A DNA stretch of 64,000 nt from Triplophysa rosa (GCF_024868665.1 NC_079900.1:1491232-1555231), one strand, 5' to 3'. Shown: positions 21,292-32,489, numbered from the stretch's first letter. Notes: generated by a model not told the origin, from the letters alone. Made by a program: numbers and translations.

Positions 21292-21919
21292 CTAGCCTTT
21301 CAACAAGTCATAGAGCGGCTGAGCAATCGAGGCATAGTCTTCAATCCAAGGTCTAAAGTAATGCTGTACCTCGTGATCTGTTGAGGCAATCAAAATATCA
21401 TTGACATTTTGAATCATAGTAGACTGTTTGACTGGACATTCTGGGTCACACAAATCACGTCTGACAGCCTGATGGTATATGGTCGGGGTATTTTGAAATC
21501 CCTGCTGCAAACGTGTCCACTGGTATTGCTCATAGTCAACTGTAAAAGCTAACCATGTCTGGCTGTCAGAGTGTAAGGGTACAGAAAAGAATCCATTAGA
21601 CATATTGACTACTGAAAAAACCTCACAATCTAATGGTATGCCATTTACAAATTGTTGCTACAACTGCTACAAGGGGGGTGATTTTATCAATATGTTTATT
21701 GGCTACTCTGTAGTCTATGGTGAGTCTCCATGTCCCATTTGTTTTCTTGATGGGCCATATGGGTGAGTTACAGGGACTGTTGGTTTTAACTAGCACTCCT
21801 TGCTTCAGCATTTTTTCTACAATTGGTTTGATTCCCTGTTTAGCTTCCTTATTGATCGGGTATTGTTTGGTAACAGGAGGTAGAGTTCCTGTCAATTTTA
21901 CTGGTTCTACGCCTGTCAA
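21292..21919 (-). pseudogene. ERV reverse transcriptase, inactivated
   Basis: Retroviral RT fingers and palm: PIWPIKKTNGTWRLTIDYR near 21735-21795, then a break near 21603-21623, then LQQGFQNTPTIYHQAV near 21470-21515. The position of the YxDD catalytic box reads NVNDILIA (near 21400), so active-site residues are replaced. RT copies viral RNA into DNA; this copy cannot do so. It lies directly downstream of protease as in class I/epsilon-like ERVs. The class assignment is inference. Confidence 0.82.
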
Positions 21920-21929
21920 AAACCCTCAA

Positions 21930-22349
21930 TCATCCTTGTCCTTTAGCCCAAATTTGATGATTCTGTAAGAAAGCATACTCAGGAGTGGTTGCATTATTGG
22001 TAGAAACTTGTGCTGAGGAAATCTTTATGCTAGCAGATTTTGAAGACATGTCTAAAGTTAGATGTACTTGTCTCAGTAGATCCATGCCTAGAATTGCGCC
22101 TGTATTTAATGGAGCACATAGCAATTTTGTTGTCAGAGTTTTCAGGCCTAATTGTATCTCTATGGGCGGGGTTTCATACAAAACAGAATCTTCACCTATT
22201 ACACCAGTTAAACAAAGTTTTGTTTTCTTGTACGTGATGTTTAAATCTTCAGCCAATTTGATAGGAATTACTGTAATTTCTGCACCTGTATCAAGCAAAA
22301 AGTCAATCTCTTTCTCTTGTATGCTACCTTTCACAAAGTATTTTGTCAT
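21930..22349 (-). pseudogene. ERV aspartic protease
   Basis: An open frame of 139 codons contains the aspartic-protease active site LLDTGAE near residue 18 and a second conserved region ILGMDLL near residue 88. It cleaves Gag-Pol in a functional virus. The frame itself looks intact; neighbouring pol and gag are broken, so it is a relic part. It lies between the zinc knuckle of gag (22395-22661) and RT (21292-21919). Confidence 0.85.
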
Positions 22350-22394
22350 TGTGATGGATTACAGGGGAAAGGTAGCTACTCACAGCCCCAACAA

Positions 22395-22932
22395 TTAGTT
22401 TTTTTCCTGTTCTTGTTGTGCTCTTAGAAGAGCCTGCGCGAGCTGTCCTAAAGTTTCAGTGTACACTGGCAGAGCTACTTCAGGATTGTAGGTGGGCTGA
22501 GAAGGAGCAGAATTATGTTTAGCATTTCTTCTACTATCTTGCAACTTCCTACACTCGTTCTTCCAATGTCCTATTTTTCCACAGTAGTTGCATTTGCCTT
22601 CTCTTTTAGGCCATCTATTGCCTTGATTCGTTGTGCTTAACGTAGCTGCAGCTACTCTCACTTTTGCCTTAACATCAGCTTCTCGTAGCTAACCTGTCTA
22701 GGTTACTTCTGAGCGTTCTGTTAGACCAAGTTAGATCTAGGAATGGCAAGGCTTTTCTGTACTCGACTACAAGGCCCTCTGACCAGATGCGGACTAGGGG
22801 TCCCTTGTCATCTAACACACTTTCAGCTTCATCACCTATTCCACTGTAAATTACAGCTGATTGACAAAACCTTTCAGTATATTCACTCACAGTTTCACAT
22901 AGTTTGTACATAGTTAGTGATTCTGGACTAGA
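22395..22932 (-). pseudogene. ERV gag: capsid remnant and nucleocapsid zinc knuckle
   Basis: 22395-22661 carries one CCHC knuckle (CNYCGKIGHWKNEC), the RNA-binding nucleocapsid motif. 22675-22932 reads as a capsid-like segment in another frame, so gag is shifted near 22670. An inserted GC-rich sequence breaks gag again at about 22933. The 5' part of gag is at 23257-23766. Confidence 0.8.
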
Positions 22933-23245
22933 GGTCTGCAACCCGACCCGAGCCCGACGGGGCCCGAAAAACTCGCGGGCTTCGGGTCGGGTTAATGTTT
23001 AATGAATAGGCTCGGGTCGGGTTTGTAACTAAAAAAATATATAGGCTATATATAAACAAGTTTGCGTGCCGTGGCATGTGCTTGCGTGTTTGCTGCGTTG
23101 TGACCACAAAAAAAAAAAAGAGAAAACACACTTTTCGCATAAACTGTTCTGCGCACGTGCTCCCGCTCTTGTCCTCGTTGTCACAACACAGCAGGTGATG
23201 GTAAGATGAGTGCGATAAAGCTGCACTCTGGAAGAATTATGATCT
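22933..23245. mobile_element. Insertion in gag, GC-rich transposon-end-like sequence
   Basis: CAACCCGACCCGAGCCCGAC and its internal inverted partners (CGGGCTTCGGGTCGGGTT) occupy 22940-23025. This resembles the GC-rich ends of certain fish hAT-type elements. The far end is not clearly defined, and no target duplication could be established. Confidence 0.45.
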
Positions 23246-23256
23246 TGTCATTACTG

Positions 23257-23766
23257 TCAAGACTGGCCCGTAGTATCCTCTGCATCCCTGCAAGTGACGT
23301 TAGCAGCAGCAGCAGCGAGAGGAATGGCTACATCTGTTTCAAAGAAAGCTTGTAAGTCAGGATAATTGTTATCAGGCTGACTAACTTCCACATCAGTTTT
23401 TCCTGCAGCTTTCTTGCGGTTCAATTTCTTAGTAAAAGAGGATACTCTAGCACGGAGCTCTTTGTTCTGTTCTTCTAGCTCTGAGATACGCTGAGATTGT
23501 TGTGTAGCTAGTGCTATACCAAATTCTCGGTGGCAGCAGATAACGCCTTTCATATTGTTCTTGCAAATACATGCTCCTAGTACCTTTTTACACCCATCTA
23601 CAGACCAAGTCTTGTCTGGGTGGATCTCATATTTCTGAGTTAGTTCTTGTCTAACTTTCTCAGTGACAATTAGGTTCATTTGCACTCTTAACACTGATTT
23701 GAATTCACTATCAGTGTCATTCAAATTCATAGGTGCTAATCCAATCAGCCTGACAGTATTACCCAT
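23257..23766 (-). pseudogene. ERV gag N-terminal region
   Basis: An open frame of 169 codons begins MGN, as expected for a Gag protein myristoylated on glycine 2 (family knowledge). A coiled-coil-like stretch (SQRISELEEQNKELRARV) lies at about residues 94-111, followed by a basic segment. It runs into the GC-rich insertion on its 3' side. A PIF-like element sits 25 bp upstream of the ATG. Gag forms the particle core; this copy is a separated fragment. Confidence 0.7.
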
Positions 23767-23791
23767 ACCTTCACATTATCATAGAGACAAA

Positions 23792-25855
23792 GGCTGAGTC
23801 CGAAATCGCATACTCAATGGGTAGGTACTCAATTTCAGTAGGTACGTACTCAATGGGGCTAAATGGGTACGTACTGTTTTCCCTGAATGGGTGTAGTATG
23901 AATGCGATCGGCTGTTGTCCGCCATATTGATGATTTTCTTTTCCTTTTTAATGGCGGGGAGCAAATTGCGTTTGTGGTGCATGTCCGCCACCTACTGTAC
24001 TGGAGTGTACACGGGCCAGAGATTAACCATGCAACGTAATAACAAGCTCAACAATTTAAGTTATGAGAGACAGGTGCATTAACATCAGTAATGCTAACTT
24101 TATCTTCCATGAGTTTTCTCAGCATTTGCAACATGTTTGTAATGCCTTCACAAAGGAGACGTCGTGCAGCTGCTCGACGATCTCGCCTTAGGAGAGCACT
24201 GCTGATTTTATTGTCAAGGAATATAAGTATTATTGCTTATAAATTAAATGCATTGCTAGCCCACACCTACACTTGTGCACAATATTATTGATAAGTGCTG
24301 ACCAAATTATATATTGTATTAAAATAGGCTAATAAATTTAATTGTATTTCCATATGCCATCTATGCATTAATACAGACTAAAAAATGTGAATGGATACGT
24401 TTTCAGTGAATCAATGACATAATACATGAAGTAATGTAATATGTTTTATTTACAGAAAACTATAGAATAAACATGAATAAAAAATACTTACATTTGATGT
24501 AAGAAAATAAATTAATTGAATTATTATTAATACATTACATAAACATTGCATTACAAGTAAACATCACATAAATCAAAGCTTTATTTTAATTTATTGTTGT
24601 AACAAATGATCCTGTATCTACAGGCGTTGAACCCCACACCCCGACCCTACTGCCATCTCGCAGCTGACCACCGTCGCCACCTTCGTGATTTTAATGAGTG
24701 TGCTCATCTGTCCCTGTAACAGTCGAACAAGATTCAAGTGACCTCTGTGATTTGTGCTCAATACTGCATGTAAATGTGGAGGTAACGTGTTAACTCGCTG
24801 TTTATTCAACTCAAATTTTCCCTACATTGTTTAGTTACTTCTAGTAAGGTAGTCTTCGCCTAATGGTTAGAGAGTCGGACTCGTGACCAGAAGGTTCCCT
24901 GTTCGATTCCCAGGGTAATGACTGAGGTGCCCATGAGCAAGGCACCAACCCCTACTTGCTCCCCGGGCGCTGCAGTGATAGCTGCCCACTGCTCCGGGTG
25001 TACGTGTGTTCACTAATCTCTGGATGGGTTAAAATCAGAGGTCACATTTCGGGTATGGGTCACCATATCTGACTAATAGGTCACTTTCACTACGCAAGCA
25101 GTGAACAATGCTTTTTACCACATATTAACAGACGTAAGCTACATTACTGTGATGTGTATTTCATGTTGTGATATGCTCATTTGCAATACTTTTCGAGAAA
25201 ATGACAGGTCACATGTTACACAGACATTAAAAGCGTCTGTAACATGCGTATGGTTTAAATATATGTCACGTTAAGTCTACTTTGAAGATGCATGTGTGCG
25301 TGGAGCTTCCCTTTAAGCTAGACATATTAAAACACTGCGTTTTCACAGCAAAATCACAAATATACTTTACTATGTAGCATCTTATAGGATAACTTTACGC
25401 TACAACACTTTAACAAATACGACTGCAACGCAAAGAAATGCGTTGTTGGCTAGTAATACTCACTTTTGAAAACACCTGCCTCGCAGTTCTCCGCCATGCT
25501 CCTGTATGAACTTATCCTGTCCCGTGGGCTCATGGGATAGATAAGTATCCCAAGTATCTGTCGCTGGGTGCTTCAGAATGTGGGCGTAACCAGTAAGCCA
25601 TCCGGGAATTTCTCACCTACTCTTTTATGAATACTGAGGATTCGGACATACTATATTGTTTTCACATACTATATAGTAGGCGTATTCGGACGCAACAGTA
25701 GTATACGCACGTCCAAATCTCGCGAGAAATAGTGCACCAGCCGGGAAATTCTCGCCTACTGTTTTATGAAGACCGAGGTTTCGGACATACTATTCGTTCG
25801 CCTACTGCTTTTCGCCTACTATATAGTATGGCAGTATGCGATTTCGGATTCAGCC
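23792..25855. mobile_element. PIF/Harbinger-like element, copy 1
   Basis: Ends GGCTGAGTCCGAAATCGCAT and, at the far side, ATGCGATTTCGGATTCAGCC are inverted. AAA flanks both sides (23789-23791 and 25856-25858), a 3-bp target duplication as in PIF/Harbinger elements, though TWA is usual there. Internal tandem variants of ACTATATAGTAGGCG lie near both ends. A SINE is nested at 24848-25082. It shares most of its interior with 58314-61626 in opposite orientation. A short open frame (about 24057-24215, minus) is also open in the other copy. Confidence 0.75.
24848..25082 (+). mobile_element. tRNA-derived SINE (HE1-like), second copy
   Basis: A-box-like CGCCTAATGGTTAGAG and B box GTTCGATTCCC, followed by the same GCTCCCCGGGCGC body and GGGTCACCATA end as the SINE at 17403. 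It is nested inside the PIF-like element and absent from the sister element at 58.3-61.6 kb. Confidence 0.8.
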
Positions 25856-25858
25856 AAA

Positions 25859-26810
25859 GGCTTAGCTGTGCCTTGATCTTAGCATTCATCTTTAACTTGG
25901 GACCCTGCCCAATGGTCAGGAAGTGCATAAAGACAAAAGGATAATGTCTCAGACACCTGGGCTGCCTGACATGATCTTCTTAGAATGTCATCATCTTTAC
26001 CTCAAAATGTGAAACATAATGTACATAACTTTAACCTAGATATAACATTGTATAAATTTGTAATCCCACAGTGACAATCATGAAACTAATTCAGATAAAC
26101 AGATGAACTGCAATGCATGCTGGGAGTCATGACTGAGTTTTGTACTATGATTGTTATTGTTGAGTTTCATACACTGATTCTTGATGTCTGAAATCAAGTA
26201 TTAAAGTTAAAAATTAAAAATTAAAGTTTTTTTTGTGTGTGTATTTTCTGTCAATTCAAAGAAGTATAATAAGCCACACCACTGCTTTAATCTCACAATG
26301 TATTACCACACAATATTCATAAATCAATAACACAATGCACTCATGAGAAATTATTTAGGTAACTCCACAAAGACTACAATCATTATCACCTGATCCCAAT
26401 GGATCCTAGTTTTCATTGCCTCAACAATTGTATTTTAGCACACTGTTATAACAGCCAATGAAAACCTAATGTTTAAACACAAGAATCAAGAGCCCAACTA
26501 AAGCAAATAACGATCGTTTGTTGAAACTTCTACATTTTTTCAACAATAATTGCGGTTGCAAAAGTGATGTTGATTCAATGCAGTTAACACTGACAAGTCA
26601 ACAAGCTGTGAAAATTTTCCATTGGCAGCCCAGAATGTGATTGTTACACTACAATAAAAAGACTGAAAATCTGAAGTTGCACTTCGGCTTTATGTGACTT
26701 TGGTGAAATTGCTACACCTAAAGTAAATAAAATGACCTACTTTGATCCACCTTTTGATCATTACAAATAAAGTATGTCTTAAAGAGGATTCTTTTTTCTG
26801 CCTCTGTCTT
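25859..26810. other. ERV leader side and unassigned A+T-rich sequence
   Basis: The first bases continue the ERV leader upstream of gag. No LTR matching 3111-3695 was recognised, so the 5' LTR is absent or diverged. No gene seen in the rest. Confidence 0.4.
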
Positions 26811-26811
26811 G

Positions 26812-26957
26812 ACCGTCTCATTTGGACTCGGTCTTGACTTGGACTTGAACCTCTTTGGACTTGACTTGGACTCGAACCTCTTTAGACTCGGTCTCGACTA
26901 GTCCTGGTCTTGGACTTGTCTTGGACTCAACAAAGGTGGACTTGACTACAGCCCTGC
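26812..26957. repeat. Minisatellite of TTGGACTTGACTTGGACTCG-like units
   Basis: Degenerate ~18-24 bp units of (GACTTGGACTTGAACCTC) repeat about six times. It borders the start of the duplicated zinc-finger 3' UTR at about 26957. Confidence 0.7.
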
Positions 26958-27206
26958 TCTCTAAACATAAAAATATACAGTAAACATGACAACAAATATT
27001 GCTGACCAATGGTGGCATCTGTGAAAAGAGAAACGGACGGCACACATACGTTACATCCAAAAGTCCTTATATGGTTTTTAGGAGTGACACAGGAACAGAA
27101 CACAGACAGTATTTCAGCTGTGAGCTGATTGTGAACAGAACATTAAAGACTCACATCACATCTGTGAAGACAATCTCAAACACTGACAGTGTGAACGGAG
27201 CCATTG

Positions 27207-28231
27207 TTATGAGCGCTCTTCAGCATGAACTCTCATGTGTTTCTCTAGAACTTTTTTTTTTGCAAAACTCTTTTCACGGTATAGCCGTTCTCCAGTGTGA
27301 GTTCTCATGTGGACATCTAGATGACTTTTTTGAGTGAAACCTTTTCCACACTGCAGACATGTGAATGGCTTTTCAGTGTGAGTTCTCATGTGGTTCTTAA
27401 GAACATTTTTTCTTCTGAAACTCTTTCCACACTGAACACATGTTTATGGCTTTTCTCCAAAGTGAATTCTCATGTGGTCCTCTAGAGTTCTTTTTTGTGT
27501 GAAACTCTTTTCACACTGAAAACATGCATACGGCTTTTCTCCAGTGTGAGTTCTCATGTGGTCCTCTAGATGACTTTTTTGAGTGAAACTCTTTCCACAC
27601 TGAACACATGTGTGTGGCCGCTCTCCAGTGTGAATGCTCATGTGGACATCTATATGACTTTTTCTTGTGAAACTCTTTCCACACTGAACACATGTGAATG
27701 GCTTTTCTCCAGTGTGAGTTCTCATGTGTTCCTCTAGATTACTTTTTCTTGTGAAACTCTTTCCACACTGAACACATGTGTATGGACGTTCTCCAGTGTG
27801 AATTCTCATGTGGTGCTCTAAATGACCTTTTCTTGTGAAACTCTTTCCACACTGTAAACATGCATACGGCTTTTCTCCAGTGTGAATTCTCACGTGGTCC
27901 TCTAGATTACTTTTTCTTGGGAAACTCTTTCCACACTGAACACATGTGAATGGCTTTTCTCCAGTGTGAATTCTCACGTGGTCCCCTAGATGACTTTTTC
28001 TTGTGAAACTCTTTCCACACTGAACACATGCATACGGCTTTTCTCCAGTGTGAATTCTCATGTGGTCCTCTAGATTACTTTTTCTTGTGAAACTCTTTCC
28101 ACACTGAGGGCAGGTGAACGGCTTTTCTTCAGTGTGGATTCTTATGTGCTTCGCAAGCTGATTTTTACTTCTTAATCTCTTTCCACAATTATGACATACT
28201 GATACTGTTGTTTCTTTCAGTTCCATTTGGT
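27207..28231 (-). CDS. C2H2 zinc-finger gene 1, main exon, with premature stop
   Basis: Acceptor TTTTAG precedes the exon at 28231. Nine C2H2 fingers follow in frame, with TGEKP-type linkers at 28-residue spacing. The first finger is atypical (CHNCGKRL). At 27446 a TAA replaces the tyrosine of the next EKPYTC linker, ending the frame. Two more fingers and a damaged last finger, which has lost its cysteines, continue in the same frame to 27207. Such proteins bind DNA in the nucleus and usually act as transcription factors; no target is implied. The N-terminal exon is probably 34964-35057, across a ~6.7 kb intron filled with transposons. Its sister is 39565-40436. Confidence 0.82.
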
Positions 28232-28322
28232 CTAAAATGAAACAAAAAAGCAAATTTTTATTAGGGCGGTCAACATTGAACACATGCAATCAAAGGCACA
28301 ACATGCATGTTTTTTAAATTAA

Positions 28323-29100
28323 AGTTAGGGATGCACGATATTTATTGGACCGATAAATTATCAGCCGATATGGGTGAAAATGACGTCATTTTTATTGCTC
28401 CGATACATAAATAAAATCCGATAAAGTATGCTTGCTGGTAAATCAATAAATCAGTCTAAATCTTCCACTTTCCGAGTGGAAGTGACTGCAGCTTTAAACT
28501 GTGTCGTGCTCATTAGGTCATCATCCTGTGACCATGTCTTGGCTTGTCTGGAAGTTTTTCTACGATATCCCCATTCTGCTGAATGGGGATATCGACACTC
28601 CGTGTTGTAGGATTGTTTCTAGGAACTTTAGCTGGAGCTACTGCTGCTGTGGCATCTTCATATTCTTTTAACATCACTTCGCTGCGATGACGACCTTTCA
28701 AGTGAGATATAAGATTTGTTGTGTTGATGCCTTTTTTCCTCCTGTCGCAATCCTTGCAGACCATGTTTTGCAAATAGCAATAGCATTGTCCTCCACTGCC
28801 ACCATTTGAAAATTGCAAAAAGTTTTCCAGAGACAGCGAAAAGGCTAAAGCCATTAACGACAAAGTAATGGAATTTATAGTCCTCAATGACCAACCTTTC
28901 TCCTTGGTAGAGGATCCGGGTTTTCGCGGGTTAGTAGAGCATTTGGAGCCACGTTACACCGTTATGCATAATTCTGATGAATTTACATTTTTGTTAATGA
29001 GTTGTTAATTGCAGATAAACCATAGTTCTGTTAAACCATTTCTGTTAATAAGTATTGTCGTGCCTTGCGCAAAAAATAAAAACATTTGAAGAGTCTGGAC
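28323..29100 (-). mobile_element. hAT-type transposon remnant in the zinc-finger gene intron
   Basis: TAGGGATGCACGATATTTAT at 28326 resembles a hAT end. The inside encodes a BED-type zinc finger. The opposite terminus was not identified, so the right limit is approximate. Confidence 0.6.
28513..28887 (-). pseudogene. BED zinc-finger fragment of a hAT transposase
   Basis: An open frame of 124 codons has VCKDCDRRKKG (two cysteines), then NLISHLKGRHRSE (two histidines), the pattern of a BED finger, the DNA-binding N-terminus of hAT transposases and ZBED proteins. The catalytic and dimerisation domains are absent. It lies in the intron of zinc-finger gene 1, in the same orientation. A transposon relic is more likely than an exon because no ZNF sister copy contains it. 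Confidence 0.7.
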
Positions 29101-29249
29101 TGATGATTGCTGTTATTGTTAGACCAGAGCTACTATCAGATTTCATTAGTGCATCTTAGATTTTCTATTCTCCTGGGTGTACAAACTGCAGATTATATGA
29201 AAATATTATAAAAAATATGAATTTACTGCATAACGGTATCCGAATTGGC

Positions 29250-29515
29250 CATTGGAAGGACTTAAAGGGGTCATATGGTGGAAGTATGTGTTTTTCTGTG
29301 TCAATGGTGTGTTATAAGTTGCTCATGCATGTATTAGACACGTAAAATTGCACAAATGAAAGTGTGGGAACAAAAGATGCATTCTATCTAAAAGCGAATG
29401 CTCAACCAGACCTGCCTGAAACACCTCGTGTAACCACACCCCGGCGAATCTACGTAACTTCGTAACATGATTTGACTAAGACCGCCCAAATCTACACGTA
29501 GTTAAGGTGGGCGCT
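29250..29515. mobile_element. Truncated end of a DNA transposon
   Basis: TTAAAGGGGTCATATGGTGG at 29264 is a frequent end of fish DNA transposons (memory). It runs into DIRS sequence near 29515. No partner end was seen. Confidence 0.35.
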
Positions 29516-29601
29516 CCCTCCACGAGGCGTCGACTGACAAGAGAGCGCGTCGGCTGTCTGGTTCAGGACTCCTGGGATGTGTGTGGCTCACAGGGAGCTG
29601 A

Positions 29602-30302
29602 TCACCTGCTGACTCCAAAGAAGGAGGCATCGGCGAGTCGTGTTAGCTGCCGTGAGCGAACGCCACCCTGACGATTGATATACGCCACGGCAGCTGTGCT
29701 GTCCGTCCGGACCAGCACGTGCTTGCCCAGCACGAGAGGTTGTAACCTCCAGTGATGACCATACGCCTGCTGCCGGTGTGCCACACTCTCCAAGGAACCC
29801 GACTCTGTAGCCAGTGTTGGAGCGGTCGCATGTGCATCAACCCGAGGGGGACCACCCCCGCCGAGTATGCCATGTATCCCAGGAGCCTCTGAAATGGTTT
29901 CAGGGGGACCGCTGACTGCCTGAGAACCTTCAGGCAGTTCAACACTGACTGGGCGCGCTCTGTAGTCAGTCGCGCTGTCATGGAGACCGAGTCGAGTTCC
30001 ATACCGAGAAAGAGGATGCTCTGCACCGGGGAGAGTTTGCTCTTTTCCAAGTTGACCTGTAGCCCCAACCGATCTAGGTGCCGGAGCACCAGGTCCCTGT
30101 GTGTACACAACAGATCTCGCGAGTGTGCAAAAATGAGCCAGTCATCGAGATAGTTCAGTACCCGCACACCTCTTTCCCTGAGGGGAAGGAGGGCAGCTTC
30201 TCCCCGACGCTCATTTGGGAGCAGTTCGGCCAGGCACGGGTGGTCCTGTTGCCTCCCCGGACTCCACCCATTGTCCACTTTGGTACTCCCTGACCGAGGC
30301 AC
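29602..30302 (-). pseudogene. DIRS reverse transcriptase/RNase H fragment
   Basis: The catalytic box YLDDWLIFAHSRDL lies at about residues 51-64 of the frame 29643-30302, followed by LGLQVNLEKSKLSP and FLGMELDS, as in DIRS/Ty3-like RT. RNase H residues HVLVRTDSTAAVAYINRQGG occur in a second frame (29602-30108), so a frameshift lies between them near 29780. The N-terminal RT is missing. It copies element RNA in intact DIRS; here it is broken and inverted relative to the recombinase. Confidence 0.8.
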
Positions 30303-31495
30303 CCCTCGGCATGGATGCCCTTGCGCACAGCTGGCTGTGGGACAAGCGGAAGTACGCCTTCCCCCCAGTGAGCCGCATCAGGGAAGAGGAGCATCAAGTG
30401 GTACTAGTTGCGCCCTACTGGCCCAACCGGACTTGGTTCTCAGAGCTGGTGCTTCTGATAACAACTTCTCCCTGGCCGATTCCCCTGACAGAGGACCTTC
30501 TGTCACAGGGGAAGGGCACGTAACGGCATCCCAGGCAGACCCCTGGAACTTCCATGTCTGGACGTGACGAGAAGATCCTGAGTGGCCCACCCCCTGCAGT
30601 GGTTGGGACATCTCTCAGGCTAGGGCCTCGGCCACTAGGCGGCTATACGCCCATAAGTGGCACCTCTTCTCGTCCTGTGCTCTTCTCAAAGAGAAGACCC
30701 GAGGAGTTGCTCGATCGGGAACGTGCTGTCACTTCCTCAAGAGAGACTGGAGAGTAACCTCTCCCCCCTCCTCACTGGGAGTGTATGTAGCCGCTACGGC
30801 CGCTCATCACGACCCAGTTGCTGGGAAGCCTCTGGGACAGTACGACCTGGTCATTAGGTTCCTAAGGGGCACGAGAAGGCGACCGCCTCATCCGCGCCCC
30901 GCACCCTCTTGCGACCCAGGTGGCAGGCCTCAAGAGGCCCCTCCCTTTGAGCCCCTCGGAGCTGCCGCACTTTCTCACCTCACGATAAAGACGGCTCTCC
31001 TGATGGTGCTCACCTCCAAGAGAGTAGGGGACCTACAAGCACCCTCCGTGTCCACAGATTGCCTAGAACTACGTGCCCAAAGTTCCCACCACTCCCCCTA
31101 GAGACCAGATGGTGAACCTGCAGTCTCTCCCCACTGGGTAGGAAGACCCAACCCCATCCGTGTTGTGTCCAGTACGCGGACTGCGCCTCTGCTTGGACCG
31201 CACGCAGAGCTTTAGCAGCTCTGAGCAGCTCTTTGTCTGTTTTGGAGGTCAGCAGAAGGGGAGGGCTGTCTCCAGAGGCTGGCGCAATGGATCATGGATG
31301 CCGTTGCTACGGCAGACTGATCTCAAGATCGCCCCTGCCCGTTAGAAGTGAGGCACACTCCTCATGGGCACTGGCTCAGGGCGCCTCTCTGGCAGACATC
31401 TGCAGAGCTGCGGGGTTGGGCTATGCCCATCTCCTTCGCGAGGTTCTACAACCTACACGTGGAACCTCGCATCCTGCAAGGCAATATGTAGGACC
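30290..31495 (+). pseudogene. DIRS RNase H end and tyrosine recombinase, degraded
   Basis: DALAHSWLWDKRKYAFPPVS and VVLVAPYWPNRTWFSELVL (30310-30460) are the DIRS region after RNase H. Recombinase follows: FEPLGAAALSHLTIKTALL near 30950, LFVCFGGQQKGRAVS near 31235, and the region around the catalytic Tyr at about 31440. Stops and shifts occur near 31095 and 31340; the stretch carrying the H-x-x-R box is shortened near 31345. Not functional. Confidence 0.72.
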
Positions 31496-32489
31496 GGCAG
31501 CCGGTAGGGTGTACGCCTGCAAAAGCCCTTCCCCTCTTCCTTAGGTGGGTCAGTGGCTATTTCCGCCTCCCTTCTTTCCCCATTGGGTAAAGAACAGGCA
31601 TTCCATCCATCACTAAGCACCTTCCTGGGGCAGGCTGGGCAGAGCAGCCCTGCCCCTTTAGGCCGGGGAACAGTTGAGTTATCTACCACATAGCTCTAAC
31701 CGGACCTAGTGCTCCAGACGTGGTAACCCCCCCAGTGGGCGGTTCCGTCTGATGTATTCTCATGAATGGTTCCCACCTTGGTATCCCATGACTCCCTAGG
31801 TGGACTCCCACCTTGCAGTTAACTCCTTCAGTCCGCACATTTTCCCATGAGTTCTCCCCTGATGGTGAGACCATGTTGGTGTCTCCACTAATTCTTCGCT
31901 ATGGAGGTAGTGGTCTCTGTAGAATAATGCTTACCCAGTGGCCCTTACGGTGCCAGGCGGCCTCTCGCTGTTAGAGAATCAAGGCCTTCGCCCGTGACGG
32001 CCGGTGGCAGGGGCTTCCCACCTTTTCTTCAAAAGCTCTGGGACCCCCTACGTCTCCACCGGACGGTTACAATTTCGTGGTAGCGCTCGTCTGACTCGCC
32101 CAGGCCAGTCAGCGTCGCTCTGCTGGAGATTGTCCACTGGAGATGGTGCTTTCCATAGGAACCCCACAACGTCGAGAGACCGACAGAAAGGGAACGTCTT
32201 GGTTACGTTTGTGTCCTTCTTGCCACAACGCTGGCCGCCCGCCGCAGCGGTCGAGGGATGCTCAGGCTCCTCAGACCAAAATGTGAATGAATGCAGCACG
32301 CCTTCTCCCTTTTATACCCGGATATCCGGGGGCGGAATCCGGCATGCAAATTTCATTCGCCAATTTCATTGGCCTTTTCTAAACTAGTCAGAAGTTGATA
32401 GGTTCTCAAGAGCGAACCCCATCTGTCGGCTCGACACAACGTCTCTTTCCCTCCATCAGGGAACTGAGGTTACATCTGTAACCAAGACG

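Larger units (their letters stand above)
29516..32489 (+). mobile_element. DIRS-type retrotransposon, copy 5, internally rearranged
   Basis: 29602-30290 is minus-oriented reverse transcriptase/RNase H; 30290-31495 is plus-oriented RNase H end and tyrosine recombinase; 31495-32489 is 3' noncoding region with terminal repeats near 32175 and 32435-32489. It ends at TAACCAAGAC, inside a MITE. The orientation switch near 30290 means an internal inversion or a head-to-head join like that in the palindrome. Confidence 0.8.

Noticed and set aside
25859..26260. Possible 5' LTR of the ERV
   Set aside because: No similarity by eye to the LTR-like segment at 3111-3695 and no defined TG...CA ends.
27444..28231. 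Regular 84-bp direct repeats that look array-like
   Set aside because: They are codons of tandem C2H2 fingers, not CRISPR repeats; there are no unique spacers and the genome is eukaryotic.
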